Source: Pegea sp. RAD2-039 (Eukaryota > Chordata > Thaliacea > Salpida > Salpidae). From it: a stretch of 64,000 nt of DNA. Below the pieces are notes generated by a model. That model saw only the letters and a program-made list of their open reading frames with translations. It had not been told where the DNA came from and did not search any database. Made by a program: the position numbers and the translations under genes. Where the stretch lies: contig JAQGEQ010000191.1 of NCBI GenBank assembly GCA_034620365.1, positions 124,001 to 188,000 on the forward strand. The letters run 5' to 3'. This document shows, piece by piece, positions 51,641-63,283 of the stretch (its first letter is position 1; the number at the start of each line of letters is the position of its first letter).

Positions 51641-52679
51641 TTCTCATTTTGCTTAACTGTGGAGTTTAAGACTTTTTTTGCTTTTTATTTTTCTGGATTA
51701 ATGTTTGCTATAAGGAGTTATGTGATTGGTTTATTTCGTAAAATAAGATTATAAAAATCTGCTACAATCTTGGCTATATGTATTTATTTCAAATATATGG
51801 TTTTGTGAATAGTTTTTTCAAAATGTCATCTTGCTTGAAATTATACTTTTGAAGTTGACTGCTTTATATCAAACAATAGTTTTATAATTAAAAGAAAATA
51901 TTCAAATTGAAACAAAAAAAGCTGAAAAAAATATTCAACTTGTAAACAAATTTATATAAAAATAAAACTTAGATATAACTATAGATCAGAATTGAATGAA
52001 AATCTTTTAAAATGACATTTTTCAACTTTTACTAAACAAGAGTTTTATGTTTTCAAATATTTTCAACTTGATGTAGTAATTTATTTTGTCCTTTTAATTC
52101 AAAACGAATCAATTTTTATATTTATATCCAGTTAAGACTGATCAAATGCAACGATGTTAATTAAGAATACTGATCCAATAAACAATTTTCAATAAAAGTT
52201 TTCTGTTGAAAGTTGTGGAACATGTTGTCGCTAGAAGTTTGTATCATCCACAATCTTTTTAAGTCTAACTAAATTCAGTTCTTCACTAATTACTTCTTCT
52301 TTTGTTCTATTTTTCAACAATTTTCATAAAATGTAGTTAAAAAGAAATAAAATATTTCGATGTTCTTTTTTTATTCCAACATTTAGAAATATTTTTTACT
52401 TTGATTGTTGATCATGCAATAAATAGAGAAAAGATCCAAAAAACTTATTTCTAACTACACACCTGCAGATAAAGTAGTGAGTAAAACAGAAGAACAAATC
52501 GAACTCTCACGCGTGATGACGTCACAAAGAAGATTGCACAACTACTAATTACCAAAAAAAGAAGAAATATAAAGAAAGATAAATAATATTTGCAGATCAT
52601 TCAATCATTTCAACAATTTGCTAAATTGCACTCAAATGCTCATGACGTCATCATTCAAGTCACAACAGCAATGACGTCA
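51641..52679. other. AT-rich DNA downstream of SEC16
   Basis: No gene seen. Three TGACGTCA palindromes near 52518, 52642 and 52670 lie just past the SEC16 stop. TTTATT near 52370 could be its poly(A) signal. Confidence 0.5.
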
Positions 52680-55600
52680 TCATCTACGAACAGGGTAACG
52701 ACCACGTGGTGCCCTGGAAATTTGTGGTGTTTTGAATTGGGCAGGATTATAAAAAGTAGCAACACTAGGACCGGGTGCTTCCACAGCTGGTTCAGAAACC
52801 TGTTAATTAATTGAAACAATCAGTTGCTAGGTAACTATAACGATCGAAGTGATGACGTCACAATTTGTTGTTAGCAACCAACCTGACTGTTACCATCTTT
52901 ATTATTTGCTTGTTGTTGGCTAGTGACTGGTTTAAAAACACCTGTGCCCAAAATTGGCGCTGAATTCAACTGAAAATTTAGTCAAAAATTAAATTAATAA
53001 AAAATGGCGACAATTTAAGAGCTTACTGAAGTTTGTTCCGAGGTTTCTTCAGTTGCAGATCTTTCTTCAGTTGCTTGAGTCACTTCAGCAGCTGTAGAAT
53101 TAGATTTCAAAAAAATTAAAGATTGGAATAAATTTTGAGTACCTGAAGAAGGAACAAACAAATTAGGAGTGAAGGAGGATTGTGGCATCATTGGCGGCAT
53201 CATAGGCGTTGCAAATGCGGCCGAATTATCATTTGAAGGCCGTTCAGAAGCATAAGGATTCAGATACATCGATCTTTTACCTGAAACAAACTAATTTGAA
53301 CAACTAGAAGTGATGACGTCATCAAGTTACTTTTGTTCTTCAGTGAGTATCTGTTGAGAGCAGATGTAGGTACAGATGGTGGTGATGATGATGTTGGTGA
53401 TGATGATGGTTTTTGTGCAAGAACAGGGTCCATAGGTGGAGGAGCTACTTCTGTCTCTTCATCATCACCATCTTTGTTGATCCAACGTTTGCGCTTTTCA
53501 CACCAATCAATCTGCAGTTGAAATTTCAATTTATTAAACTGGAAACACTACAGTTATCAATTAAAGAAAACAAATTAGAAACACTGTAGCTGAATTTTAA
53601 AGCAAGTGAATTAGAAACACTGTTTTTGAATTTTAAAGAAAGTGAATTAGAAATACTATGTTACTGTTTTAGTTTTGGCATCATCATCAGGTAAATGAAC
53701 TTGATTCTTTTTTTTTGAGAAAGATAACCATGAAAGCCAACCTTTAGTTTGCTACAAACAAAAATAGAATAAAAAATTTGTCGACGATAAAATTTGTTAG
53801 CAGATAAATACTTTTTCATCTTTTATATCTTTCATTGTTTCATTTTTCGAGTCTTTCTTTGATCGATTTGAGCTATGAGAGATTGTTCGATTCCGTCGAT
53901 TGTTTGACGACTGATATAAAAACGAATATTATAGAGAAAATATTGATATTTTTAGGTTAGCAAACTTACTTTGTTAAACATTTGGTCATATAAATCATCA
54001 TCTGCGCTAGTTGGGTGGTTTTCTTTATTGTAATTATCGGTCGGCTTCTATTTTAAATTAGTTTTATTAAAATGAAAATTTGCTTTATTTTTGAAAAAGA
54101 TTTTTTTTAAACAATATAAACCTGCCAAGATGCCTGTTGTTGTTGTTGTTGCTGATGTTGTTGTTGTTGCTGTTGTTGTTGCTGTTGTTGTTGTTGCTGT
54201 TGTTCGGAAGATTGTATCTGTTGTTTCAGTGGTTGATGCTGCTGCCCTAATAATAAGTTTTGTTCTTGTTGTCCATATTGTTGTTGATGTTGAAATGACT
54301 GTTGTTTTCCGTACTGTTGCTGTTGTCCATATTGTTGTTCTTGTTGTCCATATTGTTCTTGTTGTCCATATTGTTGATCTTGTTGTCCATATTGTTGATC
54401 TTGTTGTCCATATTGTTGAACTTGTTGTCCATATGGTTGTTCCTGTTGTCCATATGGTTGTTCCTGTTGTCCATATTGTTGAACTTGTTGTCCATATTGT
54501 TGTTCTTGTTGTCCATATTGTTGCTTCTGTTGATCTTGTTCTTGTTTATTTTCTTCTTGTTTATTTTGGGCATTATATTGTTGTTTATCATAAGACTGTT
54601 CTTGTTGAAATCCGTTATATTGTTGTTTATTATATTGCTGATGTTGTAATATCGGATCATTTAGTTGAGTATTTGAAGGATCTTCTGAAGTTAAATCATT
54701 ATAAAAACTTCGAGTCAAATCAAACTGAATCACTCACTTGTAACTTGATGAGTCAAATGATTATGAGTGACAGCTTCAGAAGATTCCAAATGCAAATGAG
54801 AAAAAGAAGATATTATCTGAAAATTACTGTGTTTGAGCATCACTAGTGAAGATCAGGAAATGATAAGGATCAAGAAGTGATGAAGATCAAGAAGTGATGA
54901 AGATCAAGAAGTGATGAAGATCAAGAAGTGATGAGGATCAAGAAGTGATGAAGATCAAGAAGTGATGAAGATCAAGAAGTGATGAAGATCAAGAAGTGGT
55001 GAAGATCAAGAAGTGGTGAAGATCAAGAAGTAATAAGGATCAAGAAGTGATGAAGATCAACAAGTGATGAGGATCAAGAAGTGATGAAGATCAACAAGTG
55101 ATGAAGATCAACAAGTGATGAGGATCAAGAAGTGATGAAGATCAACAAGTGATGAAGATCAACAAGTGATGAAGATCAACAAGTGATGAGGATCAACAAG
55201 TGATGAGGATCAACAAGTGATGAGGATCAACAAGTGATGAGGATCAACAAGTGATGAGGATCAACAAGTGATTAGGATTAGGAACTTACTGAGACAGGAG
55301 TTGAAACAGATGAATATTTGTCAATCGACTCGATGACGTCACATACTAATTCGCCTCTTAGAGCACTATCACAGAGTTGATGTAGTTGATCTATCCAACT
55401 AAATTCTGCCTCATCACAACCAGCCTTATGACGTGCATCGTGATATTTCATCGAGTCTACTAAATTTGTCAATGACGTCACGAACGCCGTCGTGAAAGAT
55501 CCATTGTTACGAAATAGAGTAGATGCTAGTAACTCGCAATAGTGAAACGCCTATCAAGTCATAATTCGGTTATAATATACTAGTTGGTGAAATCATGAAG

Positions 55601-58600
55601 CTTACTTGAGTTATCATACCACGTTCCATTAAACGACAAGCATATATGAGTTTGTAAGGCTGTAAAGCTAATAATGATGACGTCAAACCAGGGTACGATG
55701 TTCCCATGGAAACCGCATACTCATAAATTTCACTTCTACGGATTGCTTCGTTAGTAGCAAATTGGTTGAAAGGTAATCTGAAAAATTGTTACTATGACAA
55801 ATAGTTGCTATGATAAACGGTTGCTATGGCAAATGGTTGCAATGTCAAATGGTTGCTATGATAAACGGTTGCTATGTCAAATGGTTGCTATGACAAATGG
55901 TTGCTATGGCAAATGGTTGCAATGTCAAATGGTTGCAATGTCAAATGGTTGCAATGTCAAATGGTTGCTATGATAAACGGTTGCTATGTCAAATGGTTGC
56001 TATGACGATTGGTTGCTATGGCAAATGGTTGCAATGTCAAATGGTTGCTATGATAAACGGTTGCTATGTCAAATGGTTGCTATGACAAATAGTTGCTATG
56101 TCAAATAGTTGCAATGGCAAATGGTTGCTATGACAAATGGTTGCTATGTGAAACGGTCGCTATGACAAATGATTGATATGTCAAATGGTTACTATGACAA
56201 ATGGTTGATATGTCAAATGGTTGCTATGACAAATGATTGATATGTCAAATGGTTACTATGACAAATGGTTGATATGTCAAATGGTTACTATGACAAATGG
56301 TTGCTATGTCAAATGGTTGATATGTCAAATAGTTGCAATGGCAAATGGTTGCTATGACAAATGGTTGCTATGGCAAATGGTTGCTATGTCAAATGGTTGC
56401 TATGTGAAACGGTCGCTATGACAAATGATTGATATGTCAAATGGTTACTATGTCAAATAGTTGCTATGTCAAATGGTTGCTATGACAAATGGTTGCTATG
56501 ACAAATGGTTGCTATGTCAAATGGTTGCTATGTGAAACGGTCGCTATGACAAATGGTTGCTATGACAAATGGTTGCTATGGCAAATGGTTGCTATGTCAA
56601 ATGGTTGCTATGTGAAACGGTCGCTATGACAAATGATTGATATGTCAAATGGTTACTATGACAAATGGTTGATATGTCAAATGGTTGCTATGTCAAATAG
56701 TTGCTATGTCAAATAGTTGCAATGGCAAATGGTTGCTATGACAAATGGTTGCTATGGCAAATGGTTGCTATGTCAAATGGTTGCTATGTGAAACGGTCGC
56801 TATGACAAATGATTGATATGTCAAATGGTTACTATGTCAAATGTTATATGTCAAATGGTTGCTATGACAAATGGTTGCTATGACAAATGGTTGCTATGTC
56901 AAATGGTTGCTATGTGAAACGGTCGCTATGACAAATGGTTGCTATGACAAATGGTTGCTAAACGGTCGCTATGACAAATGATTGATATGTCAAATGGTTA
57001 CTATGACAAATGGTTGATATGTCAAATGGTTGCTATGACAAATGATTGCTATGTCAAATGGTTGCTATGACAAATGGTAAATATTAAAACGGTTGCTATG
57101 AGTAATGATTACTGTGATATGGTTACTATAAAACTTACGTATGATCTGATCCCACGAGAACTACTTTACTGGATTTTTTATTAAAATATCCGAATGGAAA
57201 AACTGAGATTAAATAACAAAAATGAGCAGCATCTAATAATCCTTTGCTTGCAAGTGTATCACCCATATTAAGAACAACTTCTGAAGTTTTACTGGTTTCA
57301 TTTGATAATATCATTGCTAAATGAGGTTTCCAATCATTCCAACCTTCACTGGCAACTGACTAAAAAATCGAAATAAATACTTTGATTTGAAGATTGAAGT
57401 GAGATATTTACAGTGACTGAAGCTGGTTGTCTTCCTGACATCAGTTGATACAAAGTTTGTAGAGGATCATTGATAGGTAATGAGTTAGCGAATCGAAGCA
57501 TAACATCAGCTTGCGCTCGTGTGTCGATTTTACTTGCTAATAACAACGCATGTCCCCATAATCCTTTCTTCATCGACCATTCAAGCGCTTCCTGCGGGAA
57601 ATTAGATCGATAAACCCCGACAACATCTAATTTTTTCTCGAACCTTTTTATTGCCACATAGCAAAAGTTGTCGGAAACGATTTAAAGCTGACTCACCGTC
57701 ATCTTCTCTATCTGTGACGTCACACATATTTAGTATAAGCGATAGACACGTGATGAAATGTTACTAACCAATAACTGAACGATCTATAAGTTGAGATGTA
57801 GAAATAAGATCAAAATCTCCATCATGATCAACCATCAACAAATCTGAGATGTCAGATCCCATTACAGTCTGCAAAAAGAATGGAAGATCAAATCTTAAAG
57901 ATTTAAAGATCAAATGATGAAGATTTAAAGATCACATGATGAAGATTTAAAGATCACATGATGAAGATTTAAAGATCACATGATGAAGATTTAAAGATCG
58001 AATGATGAAGATTTAAAGATCAAATCTTAAAGATTTAAAACTAACCCCGTTTTGTCGAACCATTAACGACAAGAAGTTCCAGAGAAGCGATCTTGATTCA
58101 CGATCAACTAAATCGAAGCTTTCAAGACTTGCAGCTGATTTGCGGTTTGCAAATTGAAGAACATCTTTTTTATGGGTACTTTTACTTTCCAGGGGACCCG
58201 GAAATAGTCTAAAATCTTCATAATCTTCCAAATTTTCCAACAAATTCTGTATTTAAATAATCGTTACATGACCTCATGTTGCGTTGATGACGTCACCTCG
58301 ACGTTGTGCACTTCAATGATAGCTGGTTGGTTAAGAGTTGGTTGATTAGGAAGAACATAGATCAATTGACCTCCAGCAGCAAACCGAACAATCGGATGAG
58401 ACATTGCAAACTTTGCTGGTGTACTTCGATGAATTTCATTCACTTCTGCGGGAATTTGAGTGTTGAAAGGCGGCCGAATATGAAACTATTACCGATAGTA
58501 CCTTGAGGAATTGCTGATAAATTACAATCAGTTGTATTATAAGGATCAAATGCTTGTTGATCGTATCCATGGTAACTGTTGACAACGATCGCTAAAATAT

Positions 58601-61600
58601 GATGGTTGTAACTTCATCAATATACTTACGGTCGATTATATTCATCAAAATATTGATTTAAATTTTCCTGTCGATAAGAATGCTCGCTGTAGACACTTCG
58701 TCGCTCGTCATCAACTTCTCGGCGCTGATGACGTAGATAATAATTGTCGTCATAATGACGATTATAATAGTTTTGTTGATGGTCTTGGTATTGGCTAAAA
58801 TAATTTAAAGATTAAATTGAATATCTACAAAAAGTACTAATTACGTTGCTTTATATGAGTCACGTGGTTGAGCGTATTGGTCACGTGATTGGCCATAGTA
58901 ATCACGTGATTGGCCGTAGGGGTCACGTGATTGGCCGTAGTAGTCACGTGACTGGGCATAGTGATCACGTGATTGGCCATAGTGGTCACGTAGCTGGTTA
59001 TAGTAGTCACGTGGTTGGTTGTTATATCCTGTAAATATATTTATGTAAAATGGAAAATATGAAGTTGTAATCTTACTTGAATTATCATATTTGTAATATT
59101 GATCATAATAATATTGTTGATCATAATAATCTCTGTGACCATAATAACCACGATTATAAGCACTGTGACTGCCGACAAAGATCTCGTTAAATTGTATCAA
59201 ATTTGTAACAACTTACCTTGAAAGATGCTGACGACCTGCATAACTGTCATGGTGGTAATCATGGACACTAGCTCGTGATAAAGGTCTGAAAGAAAAAACT
59301 CAGCAAATGTAAAAAATGGTCAGACTCTTACCTTTCATTAGGATTCCGATATAATGGATTTGAATTAGGATCAGGCGGTAATTGTGTTGAATATACTTCT
59401 AAATTATATCAAATAAATAAACAAAATATTTCAATTATCATTAATGACTATAAGTAACCTGATGCAGGTGGTTGGTGCTGAATGGTTGCAGCACTTGCAG
59501 GTGGTTGGTGCTGAATGGTTGCAGCACTTGCAGGTGGTTGGTGCTGAATGGTTGCAGCACTTGCAGGTGGTTGGTGCTGAATGGTTGCAGCACTTGCAGG
59601 TGGTTGGTGCTGAATGGTTGCAGCACTTGCAGGTGGTTGGTGCTGAATGGTTGCAGCACTTGCAGGTGGTTGGTGCTGACACTTGCAGGTGGTTGGTGTT
59701 GAAAGGTTGCAACACTTGCAGGTGGTTGGTGCTGAATGGTTGCAGCACTTGCAGGTGGTTGGTGCTGAATGGTTGCAGCACTTGCAGGTGGTTGGTGTTG
59801 AAAGGTTGCAGCACCTGTAGGTGGTTGGTGCTGAATGGTTGCAGCACTTGGAGGTGGTTGGTGTTGAATGGTTGCAGCGCTTGTAGGTGGTTGGTGCTGA
59901 ATGGTTGCAGCACTTGCAGGTGGTTGGTGCTGAAAGGTTACAGCACTTGCAGGTGGTTGGTGCTGAATGGTTGCAGCACTTGCAGGTGGTTGGTGTTGAA
60001 TGGTTTCAGCACTTGCAGGTGGTTGGTGTTGAATGGTTGCAGCACTTGCAGGTGGTCGATGTTGAAAGGTTGCAGCACTTGCAGGTGGTTGGTGTTGAAT
60101 GGTTTCAGCACTTGCAGGTGGTTGGTGCTGAATGGTTGCAGCACTTGCAGGTGGTTGGTGCTGAATGGTTGCAGCACTTGCAGGTGGTTGGTGCTGAAAG
60201 GTTGCAGCACTTGCAGGTGGTTGGTGTTGAATGGTTGCAGCACTTGTAGGTGGTTGGTGCTGAATGGTTGCAGCACTTGGAGGTGGTTGGTGTTGAATGG
60301 TTGCAGCGCTTGTAGGTGGTTGGTGCTGAATGGTTGCAGCACTTGCAGGTGGTTGGTGTTGAATGGTTGCAGCGCTGGTAGGTGGTTGGTGCTGAATGGT
60401 TGCAGCACTTGCAGGTGGTTGGTGTTGAATGGTTGCAGCACTTGTAGAAGGTTGGTGTTGAATGGTTTCAGCACTTGCAGGTGGTTGGTGTTGAATGGTT
60501 GCAGCACTTGCAGGTGGTTGGTGTTGAATGGTTGCAGCACTTGCAGGTGGTTGGTGCTTGCAGGTGGTTGGTGCTGATGGTTGTAGCACTTGCAGGTGGT
60601 TGGTGCTGAATTGTTTCAGCATTGGTTGGTTGGTCTTGCTGAATGGTTGCAGCAGTGGTTAGTGTTGGGTGCTGAATGGTTGCAGCAATGTTTGGTTGTT
60701 CCTGCTGAATGGTTGCAGCACCAATCGGTTGGTCTTGCTGAATGGTTGCAGCACCAGTTGGTTCATAGATATTTGGATTTAATTGAAGATTAGCTGTCAC
60801 TTGATTCATATGAACAGCGTGAGGTTGCCAGCTGGTTGTTGATTCAACTGTTGGTTGTTGATTAGTCGCATAAGTAGTAGGATGCAAGTGTTGATCCTCA
60901 TTTACTGAATTCAGGTCATCAACAACTTCTACAGATTGATGAAGATCTGGGCTTAGTTGCTGAATATCAAGACTTTGATGATGAAGATCAGAGGTCTGCT
61001 GATAAGGATCATAAGCTAATTGATGAGGATCAGAAGATAAATGATGGGGATCTGAAGATAAATGATGAGAATCATAAACTAGTTGATAAGGATTTGTAAT
61101 ATCTGGTGATATTTGAGACGACTTTTGTTGATCAATGTTTTCTGTAAAATCATCTTCAGTTGAATGCATCTGATCTATAAAAAATTATTTGAAAAAATCA
61201 AAAAAGAAAATAAAACAGAAATAACCTGAAAGAAATTCTTCTGGTGCAGAAATATTGTCATTTTCCTGTAAAAATTTCAATTAAATTGTTTATTTAGTAA
61301 TATTTCGGATTTTCAAACAACTAAATGGAAATCTAGAAATATTTATTGAGGAAACGATATAAGAAATATATTTACTTGAAGAGGTTTACTTGATTCATCG
61401 CCAATTTCATCATTCAAATAATTGTCAAACAGCAAATCATCCTACAAATTCAGAAATTGCTGAAAATATCAAAGAAAAAGTCGAAGAAACCTGTTTAAAC
61501 GTCAATCGAGTGTTGTTACTTGCTTCAGTTACTTCAAAGTCTGTAGTAAATAAAGAATTTAAAAGTTGAAAGTGATTTGAAGGAAGTTATTACTTGGATT

Positions 61601-63283
61601 GTAGATATTACCAGAAGTTGAAGATTGATTCTGCTGAAAAATAAATTCAAATCTTATTTCTGTTCTTAGATTCTTTAATAATCAAATATACTGATAAAAA
61701 GTCTTCAAATATTCTAATTAATTTTTAATTTAATCAAATAATAAAAGCCAAAGAAACCAAACTCTTTCAAACTAACCATATTCCTTTTTTAAACTTAAAA
61801 TAAAAAAAATAAGTGGAAAAAACAACAATTAGTTGATGACAAACACAGCAAGTACTAATCATACAAAATAATCATCTGAACCAACAAATCAAATATCAAC
61901 AACTTCAATAGCTACTTGAAATACCTGTAAAGAGACTGAAGTAGCTTCCACCTCTGTATCAACTGAATAATGTAGATTGATATCTTGTTGTGAATGTAAG
62001 TCCTGATCCACATGACTCTGATTTGAGTGCAAATTTTGCTCAATTGAGTATTCTTGTTGTGAATGCAAAATCTGATCGCTGAAGCCATCTTGTTGTTGTG
62101 AATGAAGTCCTTGTTCTGGTTGATAGATTTGTTGAGAATGTAAATCTTGATCCATTACAAGTTGTTGTGAATGAAGATTTTGTTCAACTAAATAATCTTC
62201 TTGTTGCTGAGAATGTAAATTATGATCCACAAAAGATTCCTGTTGTGAATGTAAGCTGTGTTCTCCATTTGATTCAGGTTGCTCTTGATCTACGTTGATG
62301 TAATCAACATTCGGCTGATTAAAGTGACTTCCGCCGGCTCTTGCAGTTTCATTTCCCGCCTGCTAAAAAAAATAGTTGCCTTTATATTTCTTATTTTTAA
62401 TCAATAACCTCTGATGACGCCAGATAGTGAGCTCTTTCTGGTGATGATGTCATTGGTTGCTCAGTAGCAGTGACGTGTGACGTCATTAGGATCTGGTCTG
62501 GTAACTAGCTGTTGATGAACTGAAGAAGGGATTGAATCTGGATCAGGTGGTATTCGATCAAGATGTAAAGACTGCTGGTTGTCTGTAAATAAAAGATCAG
62601 ATGAAGATTTGATAAAGATCAAGTAAAGATAAGTTAAAAATTAGATAAAATCAGTTGAAGATATAGGGTTAGATAAGCATCAGTTGAGGAAGATCTAAGA
62701 TCAGATCTTCTTACCCATACTTGGCCAGTTGAATTGTTCATTTACTTCATCATTATAAGCAGATTGATGATTATAAAAAGCTGGTTGTTGGTTTGTTGAT
62801 GTTGTTGGTTGACCAAAGTAATTATTATCAGGATCATATGATGACTGCCAGTTCATATTTCCACCACTGCAAAAAAATAGTTTGAAATATGATTCAGAAA
62901 TTGTTTAATTAGATGAATCATTTAACATTAGAGACTAGAATCAAATTTGATCAAAAATGGTTTTAATAATGAAAAACACACATGGGTATTAGAAGCATAC
63001 AAATACATGCAGAAAGTAAGTTGTATCTGATTAAGATTACCTTTGAGGACCTGGAAGGGGGTTTTCTGAATGATGAGGACTATTTGGTCCTAGAAAAATA
63101 AAATATCACTTAATTTACAAGAAAAAACTTTATTTCAAATCATTTGTTTCATGTTGACCTATCACCACCATATATCTCAACTCTGTCACCTTCTCGCTTG
63201 CGTGTTTCACTTATTACAAAAGCTTTTAACAATTTTGCAAGTTGAAGAAGGATATCAGACCAAGAAACCTCTTCTAATGACAT
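52680..63283 (-). CDS. SEC16A: SEC16 (SEC16A-like), ER exit site scaffold
   Basis: Peripheral ER protein that organises COPII budding sites by binding SEC13 and COPII coat subunits. ATG at 63283 (in-frame TGA upstream), TGA at 52682-52680. Thirty-three exons were read, about 2,130 aa; human SEC16A is about 2,360. The N-terminal exons (63283-58630) are a repeat-rich disordered region ending in a Tyr-rich segment like that of human SEC16A. The central conserved domain spans exons 58297-58575, 58046-58246 ([26 protein letters not shown]), 57769-57868, 57644-57711, 57412-57591 ([36 protein letters not shown]), 57139-57359, 55606-55777 and 55290-55550. The C-terminal part has a Gln-rich exon (54122-54684), [12 protein letters not shown] with NQVHLPDDD (53665-53751), [12 protein letters not shown] (53331-53511) and a final exon with FYNPAQF (52680-52799). 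Splice phases agree throughout, but frames slip by one base inside exons 62409-62582 and 58297-58575. Confidence 0.95.
54122..54240 (-). repeat. poly-Gln (CAA/CAG)n tract in SEC16
   Basis: Imperfect CAA/CAG run on the coding strand encoding about 25 Gln with interspersed His, immediately before ASWQ and the exon's donor at 54122. Confidence 0.9.
54250..54535 (-). repeat. QQYGQQE heptad coding repeat in SEC16
   Basis: About a dozen 21-bp units encoding QQYGQQ(E/D/V), continuous with the poly-Gln tract. The repeat is in the coding frame fixed by the flanking splice sites (exon 54122-54684). It is prion-like in composition. Confidence 0.9.
54845..55280. repeat. 17-bp minisatellite in a SEC16 intron
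   Basis: About 25 copies of GATCAAGAAGTGATGAA, changing to a GATCAACAAGTGATGAG variant toward 55280. It fills almost the whole intron 54817-55289. Confidence 0.95.
55785..57085. repeat. 16-bp minisatellite in a SEC16 intron
   Basis: About 80 copies of TGGTTGCTATGACAAA with GTC/GGC, GATAT and GTGAAACGGTCGC variants arranged in recurring higher-order blocks. It fills almost the whole intron 55778-57138. Confidence 0.96.
57890..58035. repeat. 22-bp minisatellite in a SEC16 intron
   Basis: About six copies of GAAGATTTAAAGATCACATG plus AT, running up to the splice donor of the exon ending at 58046. It fills most of intron 57869-58045. Its GATGAAGAT core resembles the 17-bp array in the same gene. 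Confidence 0.9.
58855..59020 (-). repeat. RDYYGQS coding repeat with in-phase CACGTG sites
   Basis: About eight 21-bp units encoding (Q)SRD-YYG within SEC16 exon 58845-59028. The codons TCA-CGT-GAY make seven CACGTG E-boxes at 21-bp spacing, with one unit mutated to CACGTA. Confidence 0.92.
59463..60640 (-). repeat. 33-bp coding minisatellite ([11 protein letters not shown]) in SEC16
   Basis: About 35 copies of a 33-bp unit (plus strand GCAGGTGGTTGGTGCTGAAT then GGTTGCAGCACTT) inside the single exon 59459-61174. In the frame set by both flanks it encodes [12 protein letters not shown] 17-nt partial unit plus a 32-nt unit (about 60548-60596) and a 23-nt unit (about 59668-59690) put the interior one frame off. 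Their combined length is a multiple of three, so the exon ends are in frame. Confidence 0.96.
60930..61100 (-). repeat. SSDPHHL-type coding repeat in SEC16
   Basis: Imperfect units encoding [20 protein letters not shown] and SPDLHQ in the Gln/His/Asp-rich part of exon 59459-61174. Confidence 0.8.
61965..62265 (-). repeat. (D/E)QxLHSQQ coding repeat in SEC16
   Basis: About nine units of 27-42 bp encoding a conserved LHSQQ core ([24 protein letters not shown]) within exon 61925-62362. Confidence 0.9.

Noticed and set aside
53333-53521. Gly/Asp-rich plus-strand frame
   Set aside because: Antisense of the SEC16 exon 53331-53511.
54091-54846. 251-codon plus-strand Val-rich frame
   Set aside because: Antisense shadow of the poly-Gln and QQYGQQE coding repeats of SEC16.
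25724-57085. CRISPR-like arrays
   Set aside because: The 16-, 17-, 22- and 30-bp repeats are head-to-tail without unique spacers and lie in introns of animal genes.
59444-60577. Long plus-strand open frames across the 33-bp array
   Set aside because: The array is open in several frames because the unit is a multiple of three; only the minus-strand [11 protein letters not shown] frame agrees with the flanking exon phases.
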